From: Trebouxia sp. TZW2008
Taxonomy: Eukaryota > Chlorophyta > Trebouxiophyceae > Trebouxiales > Trebouxiaceae
DNA: 64,000 bases
Assembly: GCA_002118135.1 (NCBI GenBank)
Contig: BDIU01000079.1
Span: forward strand, 186,001 to 250,000
Reading direction: 5' to 3'
Shown piece by piece: positions 44,601 to 56,700 of the stretch (the stretch's first letter is position 1; each line of letters opens with the position of its first letter). A program made the translations under genes and the position numbers. The notes beneath the pieces were generated by a model that worked only from the letters and a program-made list of their open reading frames with translations, was not told the origin of the DNA and made no database searches.

Positions 44601-46921
44601 CTTTACGCATCACAGTGCGCTTCCTCTGTGACATCGTTGGCTGTCAGCAGGTCAGGGGCAGCTAGCCAATGCAGCCCTCAGCCACAGAGCTCCATAGCTG
44701 TGGGAGGCTCACCCAGCAGTGGTGGCAGGGTAACACCTCTTGAACATGAAGCAGCAGTGGCTCATATCAGGAGTGGTTCAGCAGACAACATAGCTGAGAT
44801 AGCTGAGGCATCCAGCATGTCATCTCAGGCTGCCACAGCTGTGGCTGCTCTGCCAGTAGGCTTGTTGGCACCTAGTGTTGCCAGACACCGCTCACCCGGC
44901 CAGCCTGTGAGGATCCTCACAAGGCAAATTAGGCCGCATCACCCCCATCGGGCTCAGCCCCAACTTCACACCACAGCTCAGACAGATGCGGTGGTGGAGT
45001 CAGACATGCGCAAAAGCAGGGATGCTGCTAAGGAGCAGACCCTGGAGCAGCTAGCAGCTGAGATGTGCCGGAACATCTCGCCTATGGAGCTGGCGCAGGA
45101 GATTCTGCGTCTTGAGGCAGAGCTCTCGAATGAGCAACGCACCCTGAATGTGGTGTCCAACCAGGCAGTCAGCGAGATGGAATGGAGGCACAAGCTTGCT
45201 AAGGACAAGAAGGCCGTGAAGAAAACGATTTCTGCCTTGGTTGCCAAAGCTAAGAAGCACAGGAGAGGTGAGCGCTTGTCTTGTTTGTTTTGGCCACATG
45301 CAATTGCATGAGTTGAGGCCAATGGTGTTTGTGTCATGCAAAAGAACAGGCGGGATGATTGTCATTGCGCTCATGCGGTTACATTGAGGGAGCATTTCTG
45401 CATAGGAGATGCACGATGATCTGATATGTCTCATTTACAATGGCGTCTGTCCAAGATCAAGCTGCAAGAGCTGCCAAATCACTCCTGAATTGCAAGAGTG
45501 CAATTGCTGCTATGCATGCGTCGTCACTGATGAGAAGACATTTAATGACACCTCATGCATGTTGCCCATTTCTTGACTGGGCAAGCGAAGTGTTGCACAG
45601 CACATCTGCAACCAGCAATCAATCAACAATCCTCATGCGTGGGTACCAGGCTGACACAATGGCTTGTGACTGCAGCCTCAGCTCAGGGCAGAGCAAGGAC
45701 AGCGCTTGCCGCCAGGCAAGATGCAGCAGCCAATGCAGCAGCTGCCATACAGGCTGCAGAAGCCAATGCAGCAACTGCCAGGCAAGATGTAGCTGATGCA
45801 GCAGCTGCCCTACAGGCTGCAGAAGCTGATGCATTGGCTGCCAGGCAAGTTGCAGCTGATGCAGCAGCTGCCAGACAGACTGCAGAGGCAGATGCAGCAG
45901 CTGCCAAACAGGCTGCAGCAGCTGACGTGGCAGCTGCCAGACAGACTACACATGCTGCTGTGGCAGCTGCCAGACAGGCTGCAGAAGCTGACGTCGCAGC
46001 TGCCAGACAGGCTGCAGCAGCTGACATGGCAGCTGTAGTGGCAGCAGCTGCGGAGGCTAATGAAATAGTTGCAGCAGCTGCCAAGGCAGCCATAGAGCAT
46101 ATGAAGGCAGCTGCCTCTGCAGCTATCGCCAAGCTTGAGCAGCAGCTGCAGGCTGTGCTGCCAGTCAAGGTATGGAAACACAATCGCGATCACATTGCTT
46201 GCACGATATTTGATCGAGGTGCTACAGCCTACAGATCTCAAGTGCGTGTGCAGGTCATGACCTTACCATGACATTGGGAGTGATTGCATCACTCATGCAA
46301 TATCAGGAGATAAACAAGATGCAAAGCGTTCCTACTATATCGGCTGACCTGACACATAACTTGGCGTGTTTTAGTATTTACATGGCATGGCTTGTTGGGT
46401 CTGCACACATCAAATCTTTGCATGATGTCACTTCTATCTGCCAGTAACTGAAATCTCATGTAAACTCTTATAGCACTAGCATTGTTGTGCTGCATCAATA
46501 TGCAACAAGCAGATTGTTTGTCTGATATCAACAATTTGTGCTGTCTTTTGCTGCAGATTTCAGCCGTGCCAGACGACGGCACTTCACAGGATAAGTTCAA
46601 GAATCTTTCTGGCAATTCCAACCAGCCAGGATTTGCTGAGGGCTTGTCTGCCCCAATCAACGCCATTGCAGCAAGCCATGTGGACAGCGCACGCCTGCAG
46701 ATTAGCAGTGCTGACAGGAAGGACAGCAGTGGCTTAGACTCTTGTGCTCTGAGACAGTCACAGGTAGACACCCCTCAAGCATTGGTTTGTGACAGTCAAT
46801 GTGTGGCAGCAGCAGCTAGCAGTGCTGACAGGAAAGACAGCAGTGGCTTAGACTCTTGTGCTCTGAGACAGTCACAGGTAGACACCCCTCAAGCATTGGT
46901 TTGTGACGGTCAATTCATGAT

Positions 46922-46971
<50 letters not shown>

Positions 46972-47150
46972 GTGATAGTCCCACCATCAGGGCTGTGCAC
47001 CACAGGCAACTGGAGAATAGTATCGCACCAGCTTTGCCTCAGACTGAAAAGAGCAGACTGCAGGTGACTGCTGCACACGATGGCTCTGCTAGCACACTGG
47101 CAAACAGCGGCAAGCAGGGCATCAGCAGACGGGCGGTGATGCTGCAGTAG
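38623..47150 (+). CDS. Large Ala/Pro/Gln-rich protein with C-terminal Ala-rich coiled coil, unrecognised
   Basis: Multi-exon gene whose exons join in phase, among them 38623-38772, 38903-39103, 39342-39495, then near 39893, 40571, 41289 and 42247, and 43269 to about 45268, 45680-46168 and 46558-47150. The N-terminal ~170 residues look globular (LFLKVQDHDGVLSACDFKGRRY, FANVMQDVVESMLGQAALVG) but match no family I know. An acidic/basic stretch follows (EGSEEDEASVGEQ, then KRRQSARRTGNKAKQA, a likely nuclear-localisation signal). A long Ala/Pro/Ser-rich region repeats SQSAMQSKGKAKLA twice. A charged helix follows (QEILRLEAELSNEQ), then about 160 residues of Ala-rich heptad-like repeats (AAARQTAEADAAAAKQAAAA) and a poly-Ala run. 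Cell role unknown; a nuclear or scaffold protein is a guess. Confidence 0.6.
41540..41602 (+). repeat. Downstream partial copy of an exon end in the Ala/Pro-rich gene
   Basis: SSKANRKADDPRQYAVKQ before GTAGGACCATGC repeats the exon end GSKAYHGKNRGEADNPQQYAVNQ before GTAAGACCATGC (about 41400-41470). The copy includes the donor and flanking intron bases. Confidence 0.75.
45720..46060 (+). repeat. In-frame coding minisatellite (Ala-rich coiled-coil repeats)
   Basis: Repeats of GCAGCTGCCAGACAGGCTGC-like DNA, about 30-48 bases each, encode Ala-Ala-Arg-Gln-x-Ala-x-Ala-Asp patterns. Units share the phrase AAARQAAEAD with small substitutions. Confidence 0.8.
46704..46920 (+). repeat. 114-base in-frame coding duplication
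   Basis: Units at 46704-46817 and 46818-46920 encode SSADRKDSSGLDSCALRQSQ followed by VDTPQALVCD twice with almost no change. Confidence 0.95.
46922..46969 (+). repeat. Pure AGC/GCA trinucleotide repeat encoding poly-Ala
   Basis: About 16 uninterrupted GCA codons, read as Ala in the gene's frame. Purity suggests length polymorphism. Confidence 0.97.
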
Positions 47151-48053
47151 AGAGCATTGCCAGCTCTGCGGTCAATCAATGATGCCTAGTGTTTGCTGAC
47201 ATACCTTTCATTTGTTTGCAAACTTGTGCAGATTTGATGAATTATTGGTCTTGACCTATTGCACTGTTGGCAATTTGCAAACACAAACATCACGTTTTAC
47301 CACGCTTGCTCTTGTTCCTTTTCATCATGCTGATCCGTAACTTTTGCAGTATTGTGCAGCATGTGCATATGTTTGTGCAAAATCCGCTCTTTTCTATCCC
47401 GAGCAAACTTATGGATTTGATTGCCTGGCAGTAAGACTTGGCAATCCAAGCTGTTGTGTTGATCAACATCACCCTATGTCAGCGAAACACCTGGCTGGAG
47501 CTAGCCAGGTCTGCAGTCAATAACGGGCAGTATGAGGCGAATTTGCTACATCGTCATGCATCCATCACGTGCATGGCTGTGGACATCATTTTCAGGCCAA
47601 GCGGCACCTGCGGTACATGCATACACAAATGATGGCATACAGGCTCAATACATGCACATGTCAGTAGTGACGAAAGCACCGCGATGCTCGGCATCTCATG
47701 ACAAATTTCATGATGCTTGAGCAATAATATTCCAGCATGACTGCAGACCTTGGGGGAGTCTTGAGGATGCATTTCAACAAAGCAAGCAGTCCTCTTCTTC
47801 CTGACCAGCTTCAGCTTCTCGCGTTGGCTGCAACTGCGTAGATCAGGGAACCTGGCAGCCAGTATAGAAGGCATCGGTGTAGGATCAGCTGCCAAAATTG
47901 TGTTGCTTTGCTGCAAACAGCTAGCTTGCGGCGGCTGCTAGGCCTTACTTTGACAAGTGCTTAGTGAGGCTGTGATCGTGTGCATCTTAACTTATCTGCT
48001 TCACTGAACCACTGTCGCGTCGAGCTTGTTGCCCAGTGTAGCATCTAGACAAC
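47151..48053. other. Intergenic region and 5' flank of the second DIP1984 gene
   Basis: No gene recognised in 47151-47800. From about 47805 the sequence matches the flank upstream of copy A (shared TAGCTTGCGGCGGCTGCT and CTGCAACTGCG words), so the duplication includes the probable promoter. Confidence 0.5.
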
Positions 48054-48655
48054 ATGAAGCTTGCAGAGCTGCTACTGCAGCGCGTACAGTTGCAGAAGGA
48101 CTTAGTAGAGCAAACCGAGGTGATCGAAGAAAACGCTCAAGTGCTAGAGGGCGAAAAGCCCAATGAGGACGTCGAGAAAAAGTTTCAAGGTCAGAAACGC
48201 TACTGTGCTGGTGCTCTTGGTATCAGTCCCTAGCGCATATGTTGCAGGTTTTCTCTTTGCTGTCGTGCGTACTCGTTTACAGCTGAGGATGCCATGTCTC
48301 GCAAACTTGACATCTGACCATCTTCTTGTTTGATGCAGAGTACTGGAAGACAAACGAGGAGCTGGAGCAGATGCAGCGCCAGATTCAGGACATCAACGTC
48401 CAGGCTTCCTACGACTCCTCTATGACCATGTCTCACGCACTCATCCGTCGAGAAATGCTTCGCAAGCAGATTCAGACGCTGACGTCGTTTCTGCAAAGCG
48501 CTACCCGCGATGCCAGATACAACACCAAGGACCTTCGTCGCATAGCAGTCATTGATGTACCTGCTCTCAAGGAAAAGTTGTCAACAATCAAGAAGCAGTC
48601 CCAGCAGATGGACATCACCATACAGAAGCGCAATTGGGACATTGATGTGCCCTGA
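48054..48655 (+). CDS. DIP1984-family (DUF6847) protein, copy B
   Basis: Exons 48054-48189 and 48339-48655 have exactly the same lengths (136 and 317) and phase as copy A, giving 150 residues. The proteins differ at scattered positions (for example VQLQKDLVEQTEVIEENAQ versus AQLQKDLAEKTELISDNIQ) but share MSHAL-RRE-LRKQIQTLTS, YNTKDLRRIAV-DVPALKEKL and QKRNWDIDVP. Many DNA changes are silent, so both copies look selected. The intron is shorter (149 against 160 bases). Confidence 0.82.
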
Positions 48656-48828
48656 GCCAATGTTGCACAGAGCATTCATCGTTGAATTACATTGCTGTGG
48701 AGTGAGAGGAAGTGGGCGACGCTCAGAGGCAGGCCCAAGGAGGTCCTGAACAATAGCTACAGACAAGCCAGAACAGCTTCAGCATCAACAGCAGTCAGTG
48801 TCCTGTATCAAAAATGCAACAGCCATTT

Positions 48829-49005
48829 CTGTCGGTAGGGATCCTGGCATTGAGGGCTTTTTATTCTTCATCCCTTCTCGCCTTCTTATTTCTGGCATAT
48901 ACACTGTGTATCTCCGGACCCCCAAAATGGCATACGCGTATGCCGCGGACAAATGGAAATTTCATCTCTCTTTGCCAGGATCCTGAGGGTGGGTTTGTGG
49001 GACAG
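48829..49005 (+). repeat. Conserved downstream element B1 (structured repeat)
   Basis: Counterpart of A1 after copy B: same ends (CTGTCGGTAGGGATCCTGGCA and TTGCCAGGATCCTGAGGGTG), same GGGCTTTTTAT word, and a diverged centre. Confidence 0.8.
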
Positions 49006-49183
49006 AGTGGGACTTGAGCTCTATCAAATAATGACTTACATTTTCTCATGTCTTGACCAATACTGGACTTCACCTGCTACTCGCATGGTCCTTAAGACTA
49101 GGGCTAGCTTGATGGCATCGTGTCATCTAGTGCCAGCTTCATGAGAGCAGTGTTCAGGAACACAGAATTATCTGATGCACATT

Positions 49184-49385
49184 CTGTTGGTAGGGGTCTC
49201 AGCGATGGCTGTTTATACCTTATGCATATTGTATCTACCTGAAGAGGCCATTCTTTGGTCACTTTGCCCATACTCTTTTATGCCTTCAGATATCTCCCAA
49301 CCAGGCAAACATTATCATCTTGGCATGGCTTCTTGGCTATCCAAGTACCATTGCTGCAGACCCTGAGGGTGGGTTAGTGGGACAG
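49184..49385 (+). repeat. Conserved downstream element B2 (structured repeat)
   Basis: Counterpart of A2 after copy B: starts CTGTTGGTAGGGGTCTCAGC, followed by GATGG, and ends CCATTGCTGCAGACCCTGAG then GGTGGGTTAGTGGGACAG. Confidence 0.8.
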
Positions 49386-50207
49386 AGCATCATGTTGGAC
49401 CGATGTAATGAGTAAGCACATGTGCCATATCTACGTCTGACGCTTTGCATTGCATGCAACATTCATCCTGCAAACCACACCATATCTACTGACATTTGTT
49501 GCGCAATATAGCATTGGCTCTGCACTATTTGGCGATGGCTTCAGTTACGCAAGATTGTGTGGGCATGCAAGACGTGGAGCCTGTACAGTATGCGCAATCA
49601 ACATTGTACAATGGCAGCTATGTTGTCCCTGCTAGTCTGTACATGGTAATTGCTTTGGCACTTGGTGCAATTTCTGAGTGATGGAGATAACAGCTGTGCT
49701 GAGGTAGTCATGACATGACGTGACAAATGACGCGCAAGCTTAGCATTGGACGCAAAATTCTGTACAACATCTGGTTACAAGGGGAATGATCCTGTATACA
49801 TGTCTGATTACAAAGGAAGGATAGGGTTTCACAAAACTAATCTCTAGACACTGAGACTGCAGAAATCTGCATGAAGAACGCTCATGTACGATAACACGTC
49901 TCACGGCCAGGGCAGCCCAGCATCATCCTGAAGCTGATGCTGTTAAGGCGTTTAGCCAACAATCTGCCCCTCAACAATCTCCTTCAACAAGAATTCATAC
50001 ATATGTGCCTACTCACGAGCAGCTAGCTCACTAGCGACACAACTACATATGTGCTGCACTTTGCCAACTCCAAGATTTCTGCCTGATTTGTGTGTTGCAC
50101 CTGTCAGTGAGCCAAAGTCTGCAACAAAAAGCAGCACACTGTGGCGCATCCACCGTCACACTTACCACTGTTGCCTCTGATACTTACCTGCAAAAAATTG
50201 TAGGACG
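49386..50207. other. Intergenic stretch without recognised features
   Basis: Only short ORFs (about 60 codons) are present; nothing could be supported. Confidence 0.4.
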
Positions 50208-50766
50208 TCAGTGCAAGAGTAAGCCCCGTTGAGTTGGTGGGTTGTCTCCCCACTGGCACACATAACTGTAGCTATGGCGAGCTGCCCTTGCGTCAGCCTC
50301 TTGAGGCGACAGCAAAGGGTCCTGCCTTTTCAGGCCGGCACTTTCTGCCTCAGCGCCCGGGGACTTTCGCCCGGTGTTTTGAATATTTGCAAAGCTCACT
50401 GCACGTATGCAGGCTTGCCTATGGTTCACCGAAGTGGCCCTTTGCACTGCGCCTACCTTGATGCCTTCAGGCACATCGCCCGTCTTCGTCAAGTTGACCG
50501 AGCATCTTCAACTCCTCAAGGCATGTTGCGACACCTCGACCACCAGATAAGCCCCAGCTGTTACCAAGTCAGGCATTCTGATCAAAACATGATCCCGCAT
50601 TGACCTCAAGCAAGTGCCGCCAGGCTCTGCACACCTCTGCTCCAAAACCGCCCTTGAGAAAGCGCCCTGTCAACACGAACGACAAAACTTTGAAGACCAT
50701 GTCGACAGAAGAGGACCGTTCTGCGGTGCGAGAATAGACAACAAGGTGCCGCCAGTACAGTCGCAT
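50208..50766 (-). CDS. Possible small minus-strand gene, unresolved
   Basis: Two minus-strand open stretches look protein-like. One (50766-50569) contains MVFKVLSFVLTGRFLKGGFG and AWRHLLEVNAGS; the other (50492-50208) contains VPEGIKVGAVQ and LLSPQEADARAARHSY. A frame between them (LVTAGAYLVVEVSQHAL) suggests further coding sequence. I could not fix splice sites or recognise a family. The head-to-head position with the remodeller gene at 50793 is compatible with a real divergent gene. Confidence 0.3.
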
Positions 50767-50792
50767 GTCCCCAGACGGCGTGCTTGTGCAAT

Positions 50793-53700
50793 ATGGACGA
50801 CATCAGCATTGATCTGTCAGACGAGGAGTACGTCGCGCCAGACGATCAGTTGACCTTTTCGTTGAACTTGCCGTCCGTCGCCAAGAGCGCGGCTGCAGTC
50901 CAGGGGAACCACAAAGGCGCTGTTGCAGGTCGTAAGTTGCGTCTGCACCCGTGAGTTAGCCCCTCGCTTGTCCTCAAGCTTGCTCACACATGCTTAGGTC
51001 AATCTCGCTGTGACAGGTGAAGAGAGCGCTGCCGACGGCACAACTGCACCACGTCAGACTAGCCGGCCGGCATTCAGCAGATTTGCATATAAGGGAACCA
51101 GCAGAGGAGACTCTGCTCAGGCACGCCTGGTTGTACGCTGCTCATACTGTCAGATGCATGCACAAGCTGACATATGTGCTTGGCTGTACAGCAACCTGCG
51201 AAGAAGCAAGCAATCAATCTTGTCAGCCCTCCATCAAGTGACAAGCCCATTGCACACAAGCGGCGGGCAGCCAATGCAAAGCTCTTTGATGAGAGCGATG
51301 CTGAAGATGACAACTCTGACCTTGACCAGCCAATTGCCAAAAGGTTGCGGACACTTCCTGTTGCATCAGAGCAGGTATCTCAACCTGATTGATGTTCCTT
51401 TTGCAAGGCTTGGGTCTGTCTCCAGCGTCCTGCAAACAGTATCACCAAGTCTCAAACCACTCAATTGCAAAGTTTGTTTATGCATTCAACATCATGAGTT
51501 GCAACTTGCCAGCATGAAGGTCTTGCAATGTCCATACAGGAGGAGGAAGGGGAGTGGCAGGAGGTGCCAGAGTTGCATCACATGCAGCGGCAACGGCGTA
51601 TGTACGTCAAAGCAGACAACACTACAGGTTTGACTTCTGCAGCGGCTGAAGTTGCAAGTAACTTGCATGAGTGGTCAAGCGCACCCAAATGGAACTGTAC
51701 AGAGTCGTGTGCACGTGTGCTACATGCTGCTATTCACATCCTATATCCATGGCATGGCTTCAGTTTGCTGGCATGACCTGCAACACTGTTTCTTAGCTCT
51801 GTGCTCAAGCAACTAGCAAAAACCTGAGCTCCGATTTATGTGAGGCAACGACCAATCAAACGAGCATGTTGAGCATGGATCAAATAGGCATATTATTGAC
51901 AACAAGGGTGCAATGAGCATATTAAAGTTGACTATTCTGTTGAGTATTTATGCCATATTGCATCTGAACTCAAGCAAAGGCCGAATTGACATTGCCTGTG
52001 ATGCATCAGCACACTTTGTCCACAGCTATGGGACAAGCTGCTGCTGCTTCTGCAGAAGTTGGCACAGAGCAGATATGGTAAAGGTCAGCCAATGGCTGGG
52101 GCCGCAGAACATGATCTAAGCAGCAACACACATGTTTCTTTTTATACCAAGTCTTCTCACATGCTTATACCAAGTCTTCACTCACACTTATATCCAGTGT
52201 TCACATTTTTCAAATAGAAAAATCAAGTCTATTGTAGCTTTGATCAAAAGCAATTTCACAAACACTTTCACAGCAACACTTCCTCCAAAGCCCTTCTGTT
52301 GATGATGGCAGGTGATGAGCAGCATGCAGTGCAGCAATTGAGGTTGCCAAGAAGACGATTCGCCAGCAACTGTCATAATGCTTCTTTGGCCCATGCATCC
52401 TTGCACTGTGACTTGAGCAGTATCAATTTACAGACCGCTTTCATTGATGACGGCAGGTGATGAGCAGGACGTAATGCAGCAGTTTGAGGAAGCTGGGGAG
52501 GAGCTGCAAGAGGACCAGATAGATGCCGTCCTGGAGCGCTGTGAGCAGCTTTCACTTAAGCTGCGGCAGGCTTTGCAGTCCCAAGGCAATGACAGGTGCT
52601 GTCTTGCTGCATGAAAAGCGCTGAAGCAGCCTTGTATGTGTTTGTTACAGAATGGCTCGACGCTCATTTCTGCTTTGCATGGATGGCCTGACATCAAGGA
52701 CGCAGTGTGAGACTTGTGCAAGTGCATTGACTGAAATGAGCTTTTGTCTGTCCAAACTTGACATACAGGACAAAAGTTTGCTACTATAGTAGCGCAGTGC
52801 TAAGAAGTATACTGTGTACCCAGGGAGACGGGGCTCTTGCATGCTTGATGCTGTTCACTGCCTGCTAGCAGGTACTCAGCGTCCGACACGCCAGCCTCTG
52901 CCTTGATATCCCATGCTGATCTGGTGGCAGCCTGCGGAGAAGCCGCCAAGTACTTCAAGCCGTACCAGGTCAGTGCAGCAGGGCCAAATCTCTATGCCGC
53001 CTGTTCAAAAATAGATTACAGAGTAGCACAGCTGTGCAACTGCCTTTGAAGCTCGAACCAACAGAGTTTGTCATGGCATGCACGCGTCATGTTGTGGTCT
53101 CTATGAGATTGCTCATGTGTCTACAAGCACAGCAGCACCCAACATTGGATTGTACAGTGTAGAGCCATGCTACCATCCTCTTTGTCACAGCCTACAGCCC
53201 AGCGCATACTCTTGACGGCAGTGTGTACTCACCTGCAATGATTGATGCTATCAGCTATGTAGAGAGACAGAGGATTTTTTTTAACATGCTTTAGCCAGCC
53301 AACAAGGCTGATCACATGTGCCACATGGCAATGACTACATGTCCATGAAATTCAGGCAGTGCTTGACAAAGCATTGCAAACATGTCCAAACTGCATGATG
53401 TGTGCCATCATGCTGAGTGCCATTCTGTGATGGGATGCAGATGGTAGGGGTCAACTTCCTGTTGCTGCTGAAGCGGCAGGGAATCAGAGGCTCCATCCTG
53501 GCAGATGAAATGGGCCTTGGCAAAACCGCCCAGGCCATCTGCTTCCTTGGTAAGCTATGCTGCTCACCAAAAAAGCAGCACCAGCTACTGATTGCTTGTG
53601 TCTATGCCTTTCACAATCTGACTAGATGAAGACTGCAGACTTGTTCAGTTTTGCATCTGCTGTCTTGACAAAGTCTTTCAGGAAAAGGTAGCTCAGCTGG

Positions 53701-56700
53701 TTGATTTGCAGCTGCCTTCTGTTGGCATTCCCTTGGAAAGGGCAACAGCATTCATTGCTACTTTGCGCGCATTTGTATGGGAAGGTCTTACAGCGGGGAC
53801 AGCAGAAAGATTCAGTTGGTAGGCATCTGCTTGTGCTGTGTCCTTCTTGCAGACCAGCAGACGCTCATTGGTCTGCATCTGTGCTTGCATGGGAACAGCA
53901 TTTTATTGCAATGATCTGATCTCTAGCATACTGTCCAGAGATTCGATGTCAAATTGTGGTGGCCAGAATACTGGATTGATTGTTTGATACAAGGGGGTAA
54001 AAAGGGCCATTCATCAGCATGATGTTTCTTACCAGACGGAAACGTCATCAGCCTCTCATTTGACATAGCCAATTCCTGACAAGGTCATTGCGTGCTCTCA
54101 AACTAGGCAGTACCATCATGTCGTCATCAACACAGCAACACAGCCTGGCTGTCAACAGGTGCGCTTAGACATCTAGACCAGGACAGCGGCCCTCATCTAG
54201 TGGTAGCGCCAGCCTCTCTCTTGGAGAACTGGCAGCGTGAGTTCCGGCGTTGGTGCCCTGGCCTTAGCCTGATGACCTACTATGGCAAGGATAGGGCTTC
54301 TCTCAGGCGTCAACTACTGGATGCCAGGCATGTGCATGATCCTTTCGCACATCCTGCTGATTTGTCTTTGATCTATTGACTCATGGCGCTGTGGTCTACA
54401 TTGCGACCCCAGATGTGTGGCAGAGTAATGCATTGGGCTGCACTGACAACAGCCAAGCAAAGCTTAGGTTGGTGACCTACTATAGCAAGGACAGGAGTGC
54501 TCTCAAGCGCTGGCTGTTGGGTGCCAGACATGTGCATCTGCATCTGAACATCAGAATGCAGAGCTGCTGTTTCTGAGCGGTGCATCACTATACTCTCAAC
54601 TTGAAGATTTCACTCTGGAACACTTAAATATCACGTCTGACACGCTGACGTAGCCAGGTTATCTGTTCTACAGCTTACACTGTGTCAATGGATTGCATCG
54701 CCAAACACTTGCATATTGCTTATTGTGAATTTTTAACTGAGCATGATGGATGCTGATCCACTGCTTATTGATGCCACAGGCGCACTGGCACTTCAACAGC
54801 TCTGTCCCCTGAAGTCATCTCCATCCCAGACTCAGACGCCAGCAACTCAGACTCAGACTCAGGCAGTGAGTTTGCCGCCAGCGACTCTGCGTTGTCCCAA
54901 GCTGAGGCAAACCCCCACCAAGACACTGCAGCTCAGTCTCAACCCAATCATCAGAACGAGTCACAATTGCCATTCAACGTCATGCTAACATGCTACACGC
55001 TGTTTGAGAGGGACTCAGCGGAGCAGCAGGCGGACAGGAGCTTTCTGAAGAAGTGGCAGTGGTCGCATCTGCTGCTGGATGAGGCTCATGCAGTCAAGAA
55101 TGCCAGCGCGATGAGAACAAAGCGCCTCACCAGGTGACTTGCAGAGCATTGTATCTGGTTGGACTGTTTGCCTTGTAATCAGTTATACTCACATTCTCCC
55201 TTCCCTTGCAATTGCTTGTGGTCACGAAATTGTACGCAGCTCTCTCTGTTGGCGTCCCAGCTGCATATGATGGGGCTGATCACCTGCATGAGCAATGCAT
55301 AGCACTGCAAGCAATGTGCTGTATATGTCACACACAACATCTTCATCAGGCAGCTTTGGTCAGCTGGCATCGTGTCTGAACTTCACAGGCTGGATCATGC
55401 ATATTGAATTGATGTGATGTGTGTTACAAACCAAAAAGCCATGAGCAAGTCTGCCTGCTATCATGTAGCATGACTGTCATGTCAAGCTGAGCACACGGTC
55501 ATGTGATTTCTGTCTAGAATGATTGTGTGCTGCTGAAGAGTGCACTGCCTGTTTGACATGGCTGTGATGCTATACCAAACTGATGTCATCACAACAAACC
55601 TGTAAGGACACTTTCTGACAGCTTTACAGTGTCATGCTGCACACATGTTTCCATGCATGCTGCAGTGTGGCTCAGCACTGCAAGAGGCGCATCATGCTGA
55701 CAGGCACGCCGCTCCAGAATGACCTGGAGGAGCTGCAGAACCTGCTGCAGTTCCTGCTGCCGGACGTCTTCAGCAAAGACGAGTTTAGCCAATCTGAAGA
55801 TCTCCAGGAGGATGGAGCAGTGGAGAGGCTGACAGAGCGCATGAAGGCTGTGCTGGGCCCCTTTGTGCTGCGGCGCCTCAAATCTGAGGTGGCCAGCCAG
55901 CTCACTGCCAAGCAGCACCATGAGGAACTGGTCAATATGACGCCTGAGCAAGCGGCGCTGTACCAGAAGGCAGTGTCACAGCTCAGGGCAGAAGTCACCG
56001 CCAATAGTAAAGGTACAGTGCTTGACCCAATCTGCAGGGTCTCAGCAAGGCCACACCTAGTATGTTTGTAGTACATGGGCAAAAGGATGCCTGAGCAAGC
56101 GGCGCTGTGCCACAAGGCGGCTTCTCGGCTCAGGGCAGAAGTCACGGCCAATACCAAAGGTGTGAAGTGGTGCCCTTATCTGCGCATTTGGTGATGCATT
56201 TGCTTGAAATGAGTGGAGCTGACTTGTGAGCAGGAGGCGCTGTACCAAGAGTGGTGATACAGGTCAGGGCAGGTGTCACTGCCAACACCACTGAAGGTGG
56301 CATAGCTACCCTTGTGTGCAAAGATGCCATCTTTGGCTTGTGACAATGCATTCTGCTCTTAGGTCTTGTGATCGGAAGTCAGGTTGTCCATGACAATGCC
56401 TGGCAATGCATCAATGACAGGCACACAAAGCGCAGCTTGCAAGCCTTTGTACGCTATGTTGCTTGCTGAGCATTAGGCGCTGCGTTATTTGCACACAATG
56501 CTGCGTCATTTAGGCGCAGGTGTGCATGACCAGAAGTGCAGCTGAGGACTTGCAGCAAGGTCTCCAGCATGAATCCATCTCAGCATTGAGCCCTTCTGGA
56601 TGCACGCGTGTGTGTGGAGTTTTCACAGGCATGGATGCAGTTGACGTTCAGAGCGTGTATGTGCACCGGCAAGAGGCAGAAGAAGACAGGGGCTGATGGA

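Noticed and set aside
45683..46183. Antisense Ala/Ser-rich ORF over the coiled-coil exon
   Set aside because: A mirror of the GCAGCT repeat; the plus frame joins neighbouring exons in phase on both sides.
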